Shown: positions 28,701-38,786 of the stretch, piece by piece
Position numbering within the stretch: position 1 is the stretch's first letter
How the letters are laid out: each line of letters opens with the position of its first letter
Source of the DNA: Hyphomonas atlantica corrig.
Lineage (GTDB): Bacteria > Pseudomonadota > Alphaproteobacteria > Caulobacterales > Hyphomonadaceae
Direction of reading: 5' to 3'
Length of the DNA: 64,000 nucleotides
NCBI RefSeq assembly: GCF_000682715.1
Contig: NZ_AWFH01000045.1
Location: 185,507-249,506 of the forward strand
The notes under the pieces: generated by a model
Database searches by the model: none
What the model saw: the letters and a program-made list of their open reading frames with translations, nothing else
What the model was told of the DNA's origin: nothing
Made by a program: the position numbers and the translations under genes

Positions 28701-29984
28701 TTAGCTTGCCGACTCGACCCTGATCAGGCGCGGCGGATCGACAGCAATTGCAAATTTTTCCAGTCGCGCCAATGCCGCGTCCATATTTGAACGCTCGCAC
28801 CGATGTGTGACGATCGCAATCGGGCTGGCACCACTCTCATCCGCTGAGTCCTGCAGCAGTTTGTCCACAGACACGCCTTCCGCTGCCAGCGACTCGGACA
28901 GCGCTGCCAGGGCTCCCGGCTTGTCAGCCAGCCTCACTCGCAGGAAGAAGGGCGCAACTTCGTTTTTGCTGCCGCTTGCAAAAGGCCGGGCAACGTGATG
29001 CTCGGCTCGTCCAAAAGCGGGACGGATAGCAGGGCGGAACAGTTTGGCGACATCACCCATTACGGCGCTTGCTGTTGGTCCCGCACCAGCCCCCGGCCCC
29101 GTAAGCGTCACAGCGCCAACAGGGTCACCTTCGATACGCACCGTATTCAGCGATCCATCAACTCTTGCCAATGGATGCGCGACAGGCAGCGCCATTGGCT
29201 CAACACGGCACACAACTCCTTCGTCGGTCAGCACGCCCTCTGCGATCAGCTTGATGCGCAGGCCCAGCCGGTCTGCAAGGCGCAGATCCAGCAGCTCCAC
29301 ATTGTCCACGCCAGACACTTCGACTTTCGAGAAATCGAGATCGGCGGAGAACGCGATCGCGGAAAGAATGGCGGCCTTGTGGGCTGCGTCCATGCCGGAC
29401 ACGTCAAGGGTCGGATCAGCCTCGGCGTAGCCGAGCTTTTGCGCTTCGGCCAGCACTTCGTCATAGGCGCGTCCGGTCGCCAGCATTTCCGTCGTCAGGA
29501 AATTACAGGTGCCGTTCAGAATGCCTGCCACGCGCTTGATTTCGACGCCTGCCAGGCTATCGCGCAGCACGCGCACCACTGGAATGCCACCTGCCACCGC
29601 TGCCTCGAACAACAGGTCAACCTGCTTCTCTTCGGCCAGCTTGGCGAGCGCCATGCCATGCTTGGCGATCAGCGCCTTGTTGGCCGTAACGACAGGCTTG
29701 CCAGCCTTCAAAGCCTCTTCAACCGCGAATTTCGCGGGGCCGTCAGATCCACCAATCAGTTCGACAAACACGTCGACTTCCGGATCTTCCGCGAGCGTGG
29801 CGGCGTCATCGAACCAGCGATACTTGCTGGTGTCGACTGGACGGTTGCGCGACTGGCTGCGCGCACTGACGCCTGTAATCTCAATCTGACCTGGAATGCG
29901 CAGACGCTCCTGCCGCTCAACCAGTTCAATGAGACCACAGCCGACATGACCGAGCCCTGCGATACCTATCCTCAATGGCGCCAC
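28701..29984 (-). CDS. hom: Homoserine dehydrogenase
   Basis: 427 residues with an N-terminal NAD(P)-binding Rossmann fold (GIAGLGHVGCGL), the catalytic region (EAAVAGGIPVVRVLRDSLAG and GILNGTCNFLTTEM, KLGYAEADPTLDVSGMDAAHKAAIL with the catalytic Lys), and a C-terminal ACT domain (FFLRVRLADKPGALAALSE) for feedback control by threonine. It reduces aspartate semialdehyde to homoserine, the branch point to Met and Thr. The start is GTG at 29984 with GGAAGGGG ahead. Its upstream neighbour is an AlaC-like aminotransferase, 78 bases away. Confidence 0.95.
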   Translation of the reverse strand: MAPLRIGIAGLGHVGCGLIELVERQERLRIPGQIEITGVSARSQSRNRPVDTSKYRWFDDAATLAEDPEVDVFVELIGGSDGPAKFAVEEALKAGKPVVTANKALIAKHGMALAKLAEEKQVDLLFEAAVAGGIPVVRVLRDSLAGVEIKRVAGILNGTCNFLTTEMLATGRAYDEVLAEAQKLGYAEADPTLDVSGMDAAHKAAILSAIAFSADLDFSKVEVSGVDNVELLDLRLADRLGLRIKLIAEGVLTDEGVVCRVEPMALPVAHPLARVDGSLNTVRIEGDPVGAVTLTGPGAGAGPTASAVMGDVAKLFRPAIRPAFGRAEHHVARPFASGSKNEVAPFFLRVRLADKPGALAALSESLAAEGVSVDKLLQDSADESGASPIAIVTHRCERSNMDAALARLEKFAIAVDPPRLIRVESAS

Positions 29985-30062
29985 GTAAGTGCCCCTTCCT
30001 CTTTCAGAGTTACGTCAGGGGCAGCGCATAGCGGGTTTGGGCGAATGCGTCGAGGGTGCGCG

Positions 30063-31271
30063 CTACTCTGCCGCGGCAGGCTGGATATCCTTGATGCCGC
30101 GCGCTTGCAGGAACTTGCGAATGTTGCGCGCTGCCTGGCGAATACGTTGTTCGTTTTCCACCAGTGCAATGCGGACATGTCCATCCCCCTGCTCACCAAA
30201 TCCGGCACCTGGCGCCACGGCCACATGTGCCTCATTAATGAGTTGGAGCGAGAACTCCAGACTGCCCATATCGCGTAACTGTTCGGGTATGGGCGCCCAG
30301 GCAAACATTGACGCTTTGGGTGAAGGTATCGGCCAACCGGCCCGCGTGAAGCTTTCGACCAGAACGTCACGACGTGCGCGATAGATCTGGCGAAACTCAT
30401 CGACACAATCCTGCGGACCATCCAGAGCGGCAGCCGCGGCAACCTGAATGGGCGTATATGCGCCGTAATCGAGATAGGACTTTACCCGCGCAAGAGCACC
30501 GACAAGCTTTTCATTGCCCGCCACGAAACCGATCCGCCAACCGGCCATTGAATAGGTCTTCGACATGGTCGTGAACTCTACGGCGATGTCCTTTGCACCG
30601 TCGACCTGCAGGATCGAGGGCGTGGGTTCATCGAAGTAGATCTCGTTATAGGCAAGATCGGACAAGACGATCAGGTCATGCTTTCGCGCGAACTTTACCG
30701 CCTCCTTGTAGAAGTCCAGATCACAAACTTCAGCGGTCGGGTTCGACGGGAAACACAACACCATCGCCGTCGGAGGCGGCACACAATACTTCACAGCCTT
30801 GCTGAGATTGGACAGATATTGTTCCGGCGTATGCGCCGGTACACTGCGGATGGATGCCCCCGCAATGATAAAGCCGAACGAATGCAACGGATAGGACGGA
30901 TCCGGCGACAGGATCACATCACCCGGCGCAGAAATCGCCTGAGCGAGGTTTGCAAAGCCCTCCTTGGAGCCGAGCGTGACGATCACTTCGCGATCCATAT
31001 CAAGCGAAACGTCGAAGCGGCGCTGATAGTAGTTTGTAACAGCGCGTCGCAGGCCCTTGATCCCGCGCGAGGCGGAATAGCCATTTACGTCCGGACGGCG
31101 CGCTGTCTCGCACAATTTGTCGACGATATGCTCAGGCGTCGGCATGTCTGGATTGCCCATGCCGAGATCAATGATATCCGCGCCCTGCGCGCGAAGCGAC
31201 GCCTTGGTGCGGTTTACCTGTTCAAAGACGTAAGGCGGAAGTCTGCGGATCTTGTGGAAGTCTGTATTCAT
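30063..31271 (-). CDS. PLP aminotransferase, AlaC-like (class I/II fold)
   Basis: 402 residues of fold-type I. The Schiff-base lysine is in TMSKTYSMAGWRIGF; the NPT region (FPSNPTAEVCD), the Asp-Leu-Ala-Tyr cofactor motif and the carboxylate-binding Arg region (HVRIALVENE) are present. The whole sequence resembles AlaC (glutamate-pyruvate aminotransferase), and genes in this place are often named LL-diaminopimelate or AlaC aminotransferase. Substrate choice cannot be decided here. Position directly upstream of hom suggests amino-acid metabolism. Its ATG overlaps the lipoprotein stop by four bases. Confidence 0.85.
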   Translation of the reverse strand: MNTDFHKIRRLPPYVFEQVNRTKASLRAQGADIIDLGMGNPDMPTPEHIVDKLCETARRPDVNGYSASRGIKGLRRAVTNYYQRRFDVSLDMDREVIVTLGSKEGFANLAQAISAPGDVILSPDPSYPLHSFGFIIAGASIRSVPAHTPEQYLSNLSKAVKYCVPPPTAMVLCFPSNPTAEVCDLDFYKEAVKFARKHDLIVLSDLAYNEIYFDEPTPSILQVDGAKDIAVEFTTMSKTYSMAGWRIGFVAGNEKLVGALARVKSYLDYGAYTPIQVAAAAALDGPQDCVDEFRQIYRARRDVLVESFTRAGWPIPSPKASMFAWAPIPEQLRDMGSLEFSLQLINEAHVAVAPGAGFGEQGDGHVRIALVENEQRIRQAARNIRKFLQARGIKDIQPAAAE

Positions 31272-31705
31272 CTCTTGGCGGCCCGGAGGCCCCTCGTAAC
31301 TCGTGGAACATCGAAAGCGGATCGGATGGCCTCGATCTCTTCATCCGTCAGGAATTCAGAGTTGGCCTGAGCGCCCGCAAATCCGCGCCGGACGGTTTCC
31401 CGAAGGTCCTCGATCTCGGCAGCGGTATTCGCGGGCTCAACCGCTCGCGCATTTTCCGCAAAGACCGCTCGCAATTCTGCGCCGCGGGCTTTTGATGCTT
31501 CAAGAGTTAGTCCCGGCGCCTGATTTTCGGCAATAACCGGGACATCAATGATTTTCGGGTAGCCTTCACCACGAATTTCAACACGGCGGGCATCATACCA
31601 TTCCGGTGCCTGATCGATGGCCGTCCGCACCTTCGCGAACGAGCCCGTGCACCCTGCCAAAAGCAGACAGCACACGCCTATCAGGGGAATCGCCGTGTTT
31701 TTCAT
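31268..31705 (-). CDS. Small lipoprotein of unknown function
   Basis: About 145 residues starting MKNTAIPLIGVCCLLLAGC, a clear lipoprotein signal with lipobox LAGC. The mature part is Glu- and Arg-rich, with predicted helices and no recognisable domain. An ATG four codons earlier (31717) is possible; the later one gives a more typical signal peptide. Its TGA overlaps the start of the aminotransferase gene (ATGA, 31268-31271), indicating cotranscription. It is divergent from phaC. Confidence 0.75.
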   Translation of the reverse strand: MKNTAIPLIGVCCLLLAGCTGSFAKVRTAIDQAPEWYDARRVEIRGEGYPKIIDVPVIAENQAPGLTLEASKARGAELRAVFAENARAVEPANTAAEIEDLRETVRRGFAGAQANSEFLTDEEIEAIRSAFDVPRVTRGLRAAKR

Positions 31706-31777
31706 GGTTAAACTCATTAAATCACAATCATTCAGTAGAATACTTACAGGTGGCTAAACAAGGCGATATTGGGACGA

Positions 31778-33607
31778 ATGGTCGACCGCAAGGACAATAA
31801 AGACAGTCAGCCCCTGCTCACAGAGATTCTGAGCCAGCAAGATCCCGCGCAGATGCAAACCCTGCTGACCACGCTGGCGCTGGCGAATACCGAGTCTCAT
31901 GCGCTGCTGCTAGATGTTCTTTCAGGCTCAGGTCCGCTCGGCACCGTTTCCAACGGTGACCCGATGGGCGTGGGCGAGGCTTTCCGGGCTGTCGGCCAGG
32001 GATTTGCCCGCAACCCCGCCGCTCTCATGACAGCCAACATGCAGCTCATGCAAGGCTGGATGGAGCTTTGGCAGGAAATGGCGCTGGAAGGCATGACCGG
32101 GTCAAGCAAGCCGGCACGCGACAAGCGCTTCTCGGACCCTGAATGGGAACGCAATCCCGGTTTCAAGTTTATCCGAAAGGCTTACGACCTGAATGCCAAA
32201 TGGCTGATGGGCCTCGCGGATCACGTGAAGGACGAGATACCGGACAATATTCATCTCCGCGCCAAATTCTTCAGCCAGCAACTCGCTGACAGTCTTGCCC
32301 CGACCAATCACCTCGGCAGCAACCCACAAGCTCTCCGGCGCTTCATTGAAAGTGGCGGTGACAGCATCCTCGCCGGCATTCGTATGGCGCGCGAAGACGT
32401 CAAGAAGGGCAATGGCAAGCTCTACATCACCCAGACCGACGAAACCCCCTTCAAGCTTGGCGACAATATTGCCACCGCACCCGGCGAAGTCGTCTTTCGG
32501 AATGATCTGATCGAGTTGATCCAGTACAAGCCAACAGGGGAACAGACTTATGCGCGTCCGCTGCTGATCTTCCCGCCCTGGATCAACAAATTCTATATTC
32601 TCGACCTGCGCGAAGAGAACTCGATGATCCGGTGGCTTCTCGACAAGGGATTGTCGGTTTTTGTCGTCTCATGGCGCTCTGCCGACGACGTCACGCGCGA
32701 CTACACCTGGAATGACTACGTCAAGAACGGCATCTACGCTGCGGTCGAAGCCACGCTTCAGGCAACCGGACAAAAAGGATTGAACACGGTCGGCTATTGC
32801 ATCGGCGGCACGCTCCTGTCCTCCGCCCTTGGCCATATGGCGAAAACAGGCGACGACCGGATCAAGTCAGCGACGTTCTTTGCCTCCCAGTCCGACTTCA
32901 GCCTTGCGGGAGACCTCAAGGTATTCACGGACGACAATGGCCGCGGCTACATCGACTCAATCATAGAAGAGCATAATGGCATCATGCCAGGCTCCATGAT
33001 GTATGAGACCTTCAACTGGCTGCGCCCAATCGATCTGGTCTGGCGATACGTCATTGACCAATACATGCTCGGCAAGGAACCGCGCCCGTTTGACCTGCTC
33101 TACTGGAACGCAGACCAGACAAACATTCCTGGCAAGGTGCACCGAAAGTACCTCAAGGATTGCTACGCCAAAAACAAGCTGGCGCGCGGCAAATTCAAGG
33201 TTCTGGGCGAGACGGTCGACCTCAAACAGGTAGAGATCCCGATCATGGTTCAGGCCAGCCGCGACGATCACATCTGCCCGATGGAAAGCGTGTATCGCAC
33301 GGCCAAAGTGTTCGGCGGCAAGACACAGTTTATTCTGGCTGCCTCCGGCCATATCGCTGGCGTGGTGAACCATCCGGACTCCGGCAAGTACTGCCACTGG
33401 ACGAACGATTCCGCCCTCCCCGATACCGGAGCGGAATGGCTCGACGGTGCGGAGGAGCATGCCGGTTCCTGGTGGCCGACCTGGTGGAATTGGCTTCGAC
33501 CGAAGTCAGGCCGCAAAGTGGTGGCGAAGCAGCCAAAGGACATGGGCCTTGGCAGCGCGCCTGGCACATATGCCAGAGTGCGCCTCGAAGACATCAAGCT
33601 GGGTTAG
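31778..33607 (+). CDS. phaC: Class I poly(3-hydroxyalkanoate) synthase
   Basis: About 609 residues, the expected size for class I PhaC. The lipase-box-like motif GYCIGG carries the catalytic Cys. The remaining triad residues are likely the Asp in ASRDDHICPMESV and the His in ASGHIAGVVN. The N-terminal helical domain and FPPWINKFYILDL block are typical. It polymerises hydroxyacyl-CoA into storage granules. The start is taken at ATG 31778, though an upstream TTG (31769) is possible. No phaAB, phasin or depolymerase gene is nearby. Confidence 0.95.
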   Translation: MVDRKDNKDSQPLLTEILSQQDPAQMQTLLTTLALANTESHALLLDVLSGSGPLGTVSNGDPMGVGEAFRAVGQGFARNPAALMTANMQLMQGWMELWQEMALEGMTGSSKPARDKRFSDPEWERNPGFKFIRKAYDLNAKWLMGLADHVKDEIPDNIHLRAKFFSQQLADSLAPTNHLGSNPQALRRFIESGGDSILAGIRMAREDVKKGNGKLYITQTDETPFKLGDNIATAPGEVVFRNDLIELIQYKPTGEQTYARPLLIFPPWINKFYILDLREENSMIRWLLDKGLSVFVVSWRSADDVTRDYTWNDYVKNGIYAAVEATLQATGQKGLNTVGYCIGGTLLSSALGHMAKTGDDRIKSATFFASQSDFSLAGDLKVFTDDNGRGYIDSIIEEHNGIMPGSMMYETFNWLRPIDLVWRYVIDQYMLGKEPRPFDLLYWNADQTNIPGKVHRKYLKDCYAKNKLARGKFKVLGETVDLKQVEIPIMVQASRDDHICPMESVYRTAKVFGGKTQFILAASGHIAGVVNHPDSGKYCHWTNDSALPDTGAEWLDGAEEHAGSWWPTWWNWLRPKSGRKVVAKQPKDMGLGSAPGTYARVRLEDIKLG

Positions 33608-33612
33608 TTGGC

Positions 33613-34560
33613 TCAGGCCGAGAGGCCGGCGTCCTCATCCAGTCCCAAAGCGATGTTGAGGTTTTGAACAGCCGCGCCGGAAGCGCCTTTACCGAGATTG
33701 TCGAACCGGGCAACGAGCCGCGCTTCTTCATCTGAACCGAATACGAAAAGATCGATCCGGTTTGTGCCATTGCAAGCCTCTGGCTCGACCCCCTTCAGCG
33801 CGTCGCAGTCTGCAATTGCGGGAACATTGACAAAACGCTCGCCAGCATAAGCGGCTGTCAGCGCACTGTGGACCTGGGCGCGGGTGGGTTTGCCCGGCAA
33901 CGCCCAGAGCGGCAGACCGATCTCGACAATCATGCCCTGCGCATAGCGGCCAACGGACGGCATGAAGACGGGCTTGTTTGCCAGCTTTGAGAACTTCTTC
34001 ATCTCCGGCGGATGCTTGTGTGCCTGACCCAATGCATAGATCCGGTGATTGTCTTCGGTATAATCCTCAGACTGGGCATCCTCGAATTCGGTAATCATCG
34101 CCTTGCCGCCACCCGAATAGCCGGACACAGCAGAAACCACGACTGGCCAGGATGACGGAAGCAGCCCCGCCGATACCAAGGGCCTTACCAGAGCGATCAC
34201 GCCGGTTGGATAGCAGCCCGGATTGGAGATCCGACGAGATGCCTGAATGGCAGCGCGCTGGCCTTTGTCCATCTCGGCAAAGCCATAGGTCCAGCCACTC
34301 GCGACACGGTGCGCTGTCGAAGCGTCAATGATCACTGTGTTGGGATTGGTTACCAGCGATACCGCAAGCCGCGCCGCGTCATCCGGCAAGCACAGGATCA
34401 CGGTATCGGACCCATTCATCAGACGCGCGCGCTCGTCATTGTCCTTGCGTTTTGCGGGGTCGATGGAAACGAGCTCGATATCGCTTCGCGCGCGAAGGCG
34501 CTCGGCAATCTGGAGTCCCGTTGTTCCGGCTTCGCCATCAATGAATACTTTAGGCAGCAT
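33613..34560 (-). CDS. argC: N-acetyl-gamma-glutamyl-phosphate reductase, type 2
   Basis: 315 residues, shorter than type 1 ArgC, with [13 protein letters not shown] at the N-terminus as NADP-binding loop and SNPGCYPTG carrying the catalytic Cys. The GYSGGGK and HKHPPEM segments are typical of the type 2 form. The enzyme reduces N-acetyl-glutamyl-phosphate in arginine biosynthesis. ATG at 34560 is chosen over an upstream TTG. A terminator for rpsI lies between it and the ribosomal protein genes. Confidence 0.93.
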   Translation of the reverse strand: MLPKVFIDGEAGTTGLQIAERLRARSDIELVSIDPAKRKDNDERARLMNGSDTVILCLPDDAARLAVSLVTNPNTVIIDASTAHRVASGWTYGFAEMDKGQRAAIQASRRISNPGCYPTGVIALVRPLVSAGLLPSSWPVVVSAVSGYSGGGKAMITEFEDAQSEDYTEDNHRIYALGQAHKHPPEMKKFSKLANKPVFMPSVGRYAQGMIVEIGLPLWALPGKPTRAQVHSALTAAYAGERFVNVPAIADCDALKGVEPEACNGTNRIDLFVFGSDEEARLVARFDNLGKGASGAAVQNLNIALGLDEDAGLSA

Positions 34561-34585
34561 GGCGGGTTCATCCCCAATTCTGGAC

Positions 34586-34620
34586 AAAATAAAACGGGCG
34601 CTCCGTCTCCGAAGCGCCCG
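34586..34620 (-). terminator. Rho-independent terminator after rpsI
   Basis: On the minus strand an 8-bp stem CGGGCGCT / AGCGCCCG with a 10-base loop is followed by TTTTATTTT. It ends the rplM-rpsI transcript ahead of argC. Confidence 0.88.
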
Positions 34621-34647
34621 CCTGAATATATGTATTCGGTGTGCGGT

Positions 34648-35133
34648 CTAGCGCTTCGAGAACTGGAAGCTGCGGCGAGCTTTCGCGCGGCCGTACTTCT
34701 TGCGTTCGACAACGCGCGGGTCGCGGGTCATGAAGCCGAACGGTTTCAGAACCTTGCGAAGGCCGGGCTCATAGTTGACCAGAGCGCGCGACAGGCCGTG
34801 ACGCACTGCGCCAGCCTGACCGGAAAGGCCGGAACCCTTCACAGTCGCGATCACGTCAAACTCACCTTCGCGGCCAGCTTCAACCAGCGGCTGGGCAATC
34901 ACCATGCGCAGCACAGGGCGCGCAAAGTATTGCTCCTGATCGCGACCATTGATCGTGACCTTGCCGGTGCCCGGCTTGATCCATACGCGTGCGACAGCCT
35001 CTTTCCGGCGACCGGTGCCGTAAGCGCGGCCTTGAGCGTCGATCTTCGGCTCAACCGGGGCTGCCGGAGCTTCAGCTTCCGTTGCGCCGGACATGGCGCC
35101 AAGTTCCTGGAGGGAGTTTGCAGTGTCAGTCAT
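34648..35133 (-). CDS. rpsI: 30S ribosomal protein S9
   Basis: 161 residues: the C-terminal 130 are typical uS9 ([24 protein letters not shown], ending in the universal SKR tail that contacts P-site tRNA). The first 30 residues form an acidic, alanine-rich extension seen in many alphaproteobacteria. Gene order rplM then rpsI is universal; they are separated by five bases. Confidence 0.97.
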   Translation of the reverse strand: MTDTANSLQELGAMSGATEAEAPAAPVEPKIDAQGRAYGTGRRKEAVARVWIKPGTGKVTINGRDQEQYFARPVLRMVIAQPLVEAGREGEFDVIATVKGSGLSGQAGAVRHGLSRALVNYEPGLRKVLKPFGFMTRDPRVVERKKYGRAKARRSFQFSKR

Positions 35134-35138
35134 GTTGA

Positions 35139-35603
35139 TCAGGCCGCCTTGGTGTTCTTGCGGTTCATGGCTTTGAAGTCGACAGCGTCGGGCTTCTGGG
35201 CCTCGTGTGGGTGCTCCGCGCCGCCATATACGTGCAGTTTCGAGAACTGCTTGCGCGCCAGCGGGCTTTCTTTCGGCATCATGCGCTTCACGGCGAGTTC
35301 GATCGCGCGCTCAGGGAAACGGCCGTTGAGAATTTTCTCAGGCGTCGTGGACTTGATACCGCCCGGATAACCGGTGTGACGGTAGTAGGTCTTGTCCGTC
35401 ATCTTGCGACCGGTGAATTTCACCTTGTCAGCGTTGATGATGACGACGTGATCGCCCGTATCAATATGAGGTGTAAAGTCAGCGCGGTGCTTGCCGCGAA
35501 GGCGCTTGGCAACATATGAAGCAAGGCGTCCGACGACGACATCGGTCGCGTCGATCACGACCCAGTTGTGCTCTACGTTGGCTGGTGCGTTATAGGTTTT
35601 CAT
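35139..35603 (-). CDS. rplM: 50S ribosomal protein L13
   Basis: 154 residues with [37 protein letters not shown] and [14 protein letters not shown], the standard uL13 blocks. It heads the two-gene ribosomal operon with rpsI. Its promoter must lie in the 38-base divergent gap to the lipoprotein gene or in that gene's 5' end. Confidence 0.97.
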   Translation of the reverse strand: MKTYNAPANVEHNWVVIDATDVVVGRLASYVAKRLRGKHRADFTPHIDTGDHVVIINADKVKFTGRKMTDKTYYRHTGYPGGIKSTTPEKILNGRFPERAIELAVKRMMPKESPLARKQFSKLHVYGGAEHPHEAQKPDAVDFKAMNRKNTKAA

Positions 35604-35641
35604 CGCTCTACTAAGAGCCTCTCGCTTTCGGAGTTCATGGA

Positions 35642-36613
35642 ATGCAATTCAAGCGCTGGCGTTTAAGCGCCACTTCCCCGGTTGTCAACGCAGGGCTTGG
35701 CCTAGCCCTGCTTTTTACAGCAGTTGGTTGCTCAAAGGAAGCTGAAGCCCCGGAGGAACAGGTTGAAAGCCCCCAAATTGCTACGGGAGTGGAACTCCCG
35801 GCCGTTTGGGCAACGCGCCCATTGGAAGGGAAAGTCAGCGCCGTAGCCCTGTCTGGTGGCCTCGGCGGCCTTCTCGCTATCGCCTATGAGCGTGGCGGGC
35901 TTCAATTGTTCAATATGAACGGCGAAATTCTCGGCGAACCGGCCAATTTCAGGCTGACAGACATCGCCAGCGGTCAAAGTGCCACACTGGGCGGCAGCAC
36001 GGTTACGATTTTCCCGGGAATCACCCGCGAAGGACAACTCAAGGCATACCTCTACGGCGAAGGCCTTCTGGCCCCTGCTCAGGTCGACCTGCCCGTACCG
36101 GATACCAGCTTCATTGAGGGCGTATGCTCCGGCCCGATCAGCACAGACGGAATCATGCGTCTCGCCTATTGGACCTCCACGAACGACCGCATTCTCCAAA
36201 CCGGCGTCGTCCGCGAAGAAAATGGTGAGTTCAGCTGGGATGCAGGCGAATCGACCTTCACCGATTTCGGAATCACGTCTTGCGCCTATACGAGCGACAC
36301 GCTGGTCGCTTCGCCTCGGGCGACAAGCGCCGCATCGCTCGCTCGCGGTGATTTCGATGCACTCCTGTCAATCGAAGACGGTGCAGGACTGCAGGTGTCG
36401 ACTGATTTCGGCATGACCAACACTGAAATATCGGTTCGGGACGGAATCACAGTGACCGCACCGGACGCGCCGGACGCTATGGCCGCGATGGGCACGATGA
36501 TGACAGGTGGATACCCTGGCGGAGTGATTGTGCTGGCGGGCGAAACCGGCCCAAATCAACATCAGGCCGTGTTCGTTGACCCTAGCCTGCTGACACTGGA
36601 AGACGACCAGTAG
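35642..36613 (+). CDS. Lipoprotein of unknown function
   Basis: 323 residues with a basic start, hydrophobic segment and lipobox-like AVGC near residue 30. The mature part contains repeating beta-strand patterns ([30 protein letters not shown]), as in beta-propeller-like periplasmic proteins, but no named domain was recognised. A distant phytase-like propeller is possible but unproven. It is divergent from rplM, and its last 32 bases overlap the convergent ctaA gene. Confidence 0.7.
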   Translation: MQFKRWRLSATSPVVNAGLGLALLFTAVGCSKEAEAPEEQVESPQIATGVELPAVWATRPLEGKVSAVALSGGLGGLLAIAYERGGLQLFNMNGEILGEPANFRLTDIASGQSATLGGSTVTIFPGITREGQLKAYLYGEGLLAPAQVDLPVPDTSFIEGVCSGPISTDGIMRLAYWTSTNDRILQTGVVREENGEFSWDAGESTFTDFGITSCAYTSDTLVASPRATSAASLARGDFDALLSIEDGAGLQVSTDFGMTNTEISVRDGITVTAPDAPDAMAAMGTMMTGGYPGGVIVLAGETGPNQHQAVFVDPSLLTLEDDQ

Positions 36614-37625
36614 ACCGCCAGACCAGTCGCACAGCTGCAAGTGTGACGATGACGCCAAGCCCCTGATGGACCAATGCCAGGTTCATCGGGGCGGCATGGA
36701 CAAGGGTGACGATGCCCCAAACGGCCTGCAGGCTGACAAGGCCGGCGAGCCAAACGAAACCAGTGCGAAACTCAGTCTTCCGATACGCCCATGCGCTTGC
36801 CAGCGCGCCAGCCCAGATCAGGTATGCCAACAAACGGTGGTTGAACTGGGTTGCGGCGCGGCCTTCAAACAGGCTGCGAATGCCAAGCCCATTCTCGAGA
36901 TAGTGCGAAGGCACCAGTTCTCCTGCCATTAGCGGCCAATCATTATACGAGCGCCCAGCATCCAGACCAGCAACCAGCGCGCCCGCCGCCATTTGCAGGA
37001 ATATAGCGACCAGAAGCGCCAACGAGACGAGCTTTATTGATTGCGATGCGACTGAACGCGCCTTTCCGCCAAGGTCCAGCCATAGCCAGGACACGTAGGC
37101 AATAATCAACAGGGCCAACATGAAATGCGTCATCAGACGATAGGGCGCGACATCAACGCGGGTAGTCTCACCGATGCCACTCGCCACCATCCACCAGCCA
37201 ATGGCCCCCTGAAGTCCGCCAAGCCCGATCAGCGCGACCAGGTGCCAGGTCAGGCGCTTTGTAAGCCAGCCTCGCACCGCAAAGACGACAAAGCCGCCCA
37301 CCGCCACCAACCCAATCATGCGCCCGAAGAAGCGATGGCCCCATTCCCACCAGAATATCTTCTGGAACTCGGCCATGGACATGCCCTTGTTGACCAATTG
37401 GTACTCGGTCGTTTCGCGATATTTCGCAAACTCCATCTCCCAGGCTTCAGGAGACATTGGGGGCAAAGCGCCGCTGACCGGGTTCCATTCCGTAATGGAC
37501 AGGCCGGAGTCCGTCAGGCGCGTCGCGCCGCCGATCAGAATCATTGCGTAGACCATCAGCCCGACCAGCACGAGCCAGCGGCGGATCCAAGCGGCAGAAG
37601 AACTGGTTTTTGACGTTTCGCTCAT
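36582..37625 (-). CDS. ctaA: Haem A synthase (CtaA)
   Basis: 347 residues with eight membrane helices. The four haem-ligand histidines are likely in EWGHRFFGR, the RLMTHFMLA segment, QFNHRLLAY and LVHQGLG, all of which are recognisable CtaA signatures; GGATRLTDSGLSITEW is the typical first loop. It oxidises haem O to haem A for aa3-type oxidases. ATG 37625 is chosen over a TTG at 37643. The gene converges with and overlaps the preceding lipoprotein gene by 32 bases. Confidence 0.95.
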   Translation of the reverse strand: MSETSKTSSSAAWIRRWLVLVGLMVYAMILIGGATRLTDSGLSITEWNPVSGALPPMSPEAWEMEFAKYRETTEYQLVNKGMSMAEFQKIFWWEWGHRFFGRMIGLVAVGGFVVFAVRGWLTKRLTWHLVALIGLGGLQGAIGWWMVASGIGETTRVDVAPYRLMTHFMLALLIIAYVSWLWLDLGGKARSVASQSIKLVSLALLVAIFLQMAAGALVAGLDAGRSYNDWPLMAGELVPSHYLENGLGIRSLFEGRAATQFNHRLLAYLIWAGALASAWAYRKTEFRTGFVWLAGLVSLQAVWGIVTLVHAAPMNLALVHQGLGVIVTLAAVRLVWRSTGRLPVSAG

Positions 37626-37698
37626 GCGCGATACATGATCCAAGCAGACGCCCGTGCAAGGGGCGGGAAAGTCGCATGTGCAGCAGAAAGAGCAATTG

Positions 37699-37914
37699 AT
37701 GAGCTATCAGACCCGAAAAATTGTCGCGAGCCTGATCCTGCTCGGCTTCATGGTCTGCTGGATCATCATGGTCGGCACGGTTGGACCGATGGTCTCAGCC
37801 TGGCCGAAATGGGCCGAACTGCTGTTTTACGTGTTTGCCGGAATTGGCTGGATCATCCCGTTCAAGCCGATCTTCGCCTGGATGAACCGCAACGCGCCGA
37901 CCCAGGAAGACTAG
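37699..37914 (+). CDS. DUF2842 small membrane protein
   Basis: 71 residues with two membrane helices (about 8-28 and 37-55), starting MSYQTRKIVASLILLG and ending FAWMNRN. The arrangement matches DUF2842, a small family restricted mainly to alphaproteobacteria with no known function. Its start is chosen at 37699; an earlier ATG at 37654 lies in a less likely leader. Its stop overlaps the stop of the convergent gene by four bases. Confidence 0.8.
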   Translation: MSYQTRKIVASLILLGFMVCWIIMVGTVGPMVSAWPKWAELLFYVFAGIGWIIPFKPIFAWMNRNAPTQED

Positions 37915-38771
37915 TCTTCCGGCTTGTTTTTAGTCGCTTCCTTCAATCGCGCCAGCAAAACAGCCGGATCGTCCGGCGTATCCGCCTCATCGGGCTCCGG
38001 ATAATCATCCTCGTCGAATGTATCATCCTCAATCGCACCAAGCGGCAATTCACCGGCTTCGCCCGAGACATCAAAATCTTCTTCGTCAGTGTCCGATCTC
38101 AAACGCCCCAGCACGGTTTCGCCGCCGATGAGGGTCTGCCCCGGCCATATCAATTGCCCGACACTGGCAGGAACATAGATATCGCACCAACCGCCCAGTC
38201 GCCGTTTGCCGAACACGCGGCCAAGACGCAGAATGTCGCCGGTTTCAACTTCGATTTCCTGCCGGGGCCCCAGTCCGCCCGTCGCGATACGCACGCCAAC
38301 TTGCTGAGTGCGGCTCTCGAACATGAGGTATGATACCGCCAGACCATCGGCATCGGGGCGCATGGCAATGGGTGTCGAATTTTCACCCTCTTCCGTAATC
38401 AGGCTTTCCAGACTTCCCGCGATAGGCGCGTAGAGCCGGTTGGTCGATGCAGGCGATGAGGATATCCGGATGCGGGTCGTTTCTGCCCCCGACATGCGCA
38501 ATTCTCCCGGGGCATCTGTTCGCGTCACGGAGACGACGATGCCATCACACGGCGCGATAATACCGTCTGCGAGGTCGGGCGCCGTCCGATTGGACCAGCG
38601 CGCGGCCAGAAGCGCTGAGATCATCGCGGCAAATCCGACCCAGAAGAGCGGATCCCATAGCCATCCAAGCAAGAGCGCTACCAGCAACAGTGCCAGAGCC
38701 GCGGCAACGCCTTCCCAATCAAACCCGCCTGTGAACCAGGGTGTGGTCTTGCGCTCGAGGTCTTCGCTCAT
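37911..38771 (-). CDS. Phosphatidylserine decarboxylase-like protein without the pyruvoyl serine
   Basis: 286 residues. Two membrane helices near residues 24-57 are followed by ADGIIAPCDGIVVSV and NRLYAPIAGSLESL, the blocks seen in PSD enzymes. Where the short (Psd) enzymes carry the self-cleavage site Gly-Ser within RFGSRxDVYLP, this protein reads RLGGWCDIYVPA, so the serine that forms the pyruvoyl cofactor is replaced by glycine. The usual WPGQTLIGGETVLG end of the domain is kept, then an acidic Asp/Glu-rich tail of about 60 residues. It may bind lipid or act structurally rather than decarboxylate. It is cotranscribed with, and 15 bases after, the ABC exporter. Confidence 0.65.
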   Translation of the reverse strand: MSEDLERKTTPWFTGGFDWEGVAAALALLLVALLLGWLWDPLFWVGFAAMISALLAARWSNRTAPDLADGIIAPCDGIVVSVTRTDAPGELRMSGAETTRIRISSSPASTNRLYAPIAGSLESLITEEGENSTPIAMRPDADGLAVSYLMFESRTQQVGVRIATGGLGPRQEIEVETGDILRLGRVFGKRRLGGWCDIYVPASVGQLIWPGQTLIGGETVLGRLRSDTDEEDFDVSGEAGELPLGAIEDDTFDEDDYPEPDEADTPDDPAVLLARLKEATKNKPED

Positions 38772-38786
38772 GCTCGCTTGCCTTCT

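Noticed and set aside
28995..30278. Long plus-strand open frame opposite hom
   Set aside because: Antisense shadow of a clearly recognised gene.
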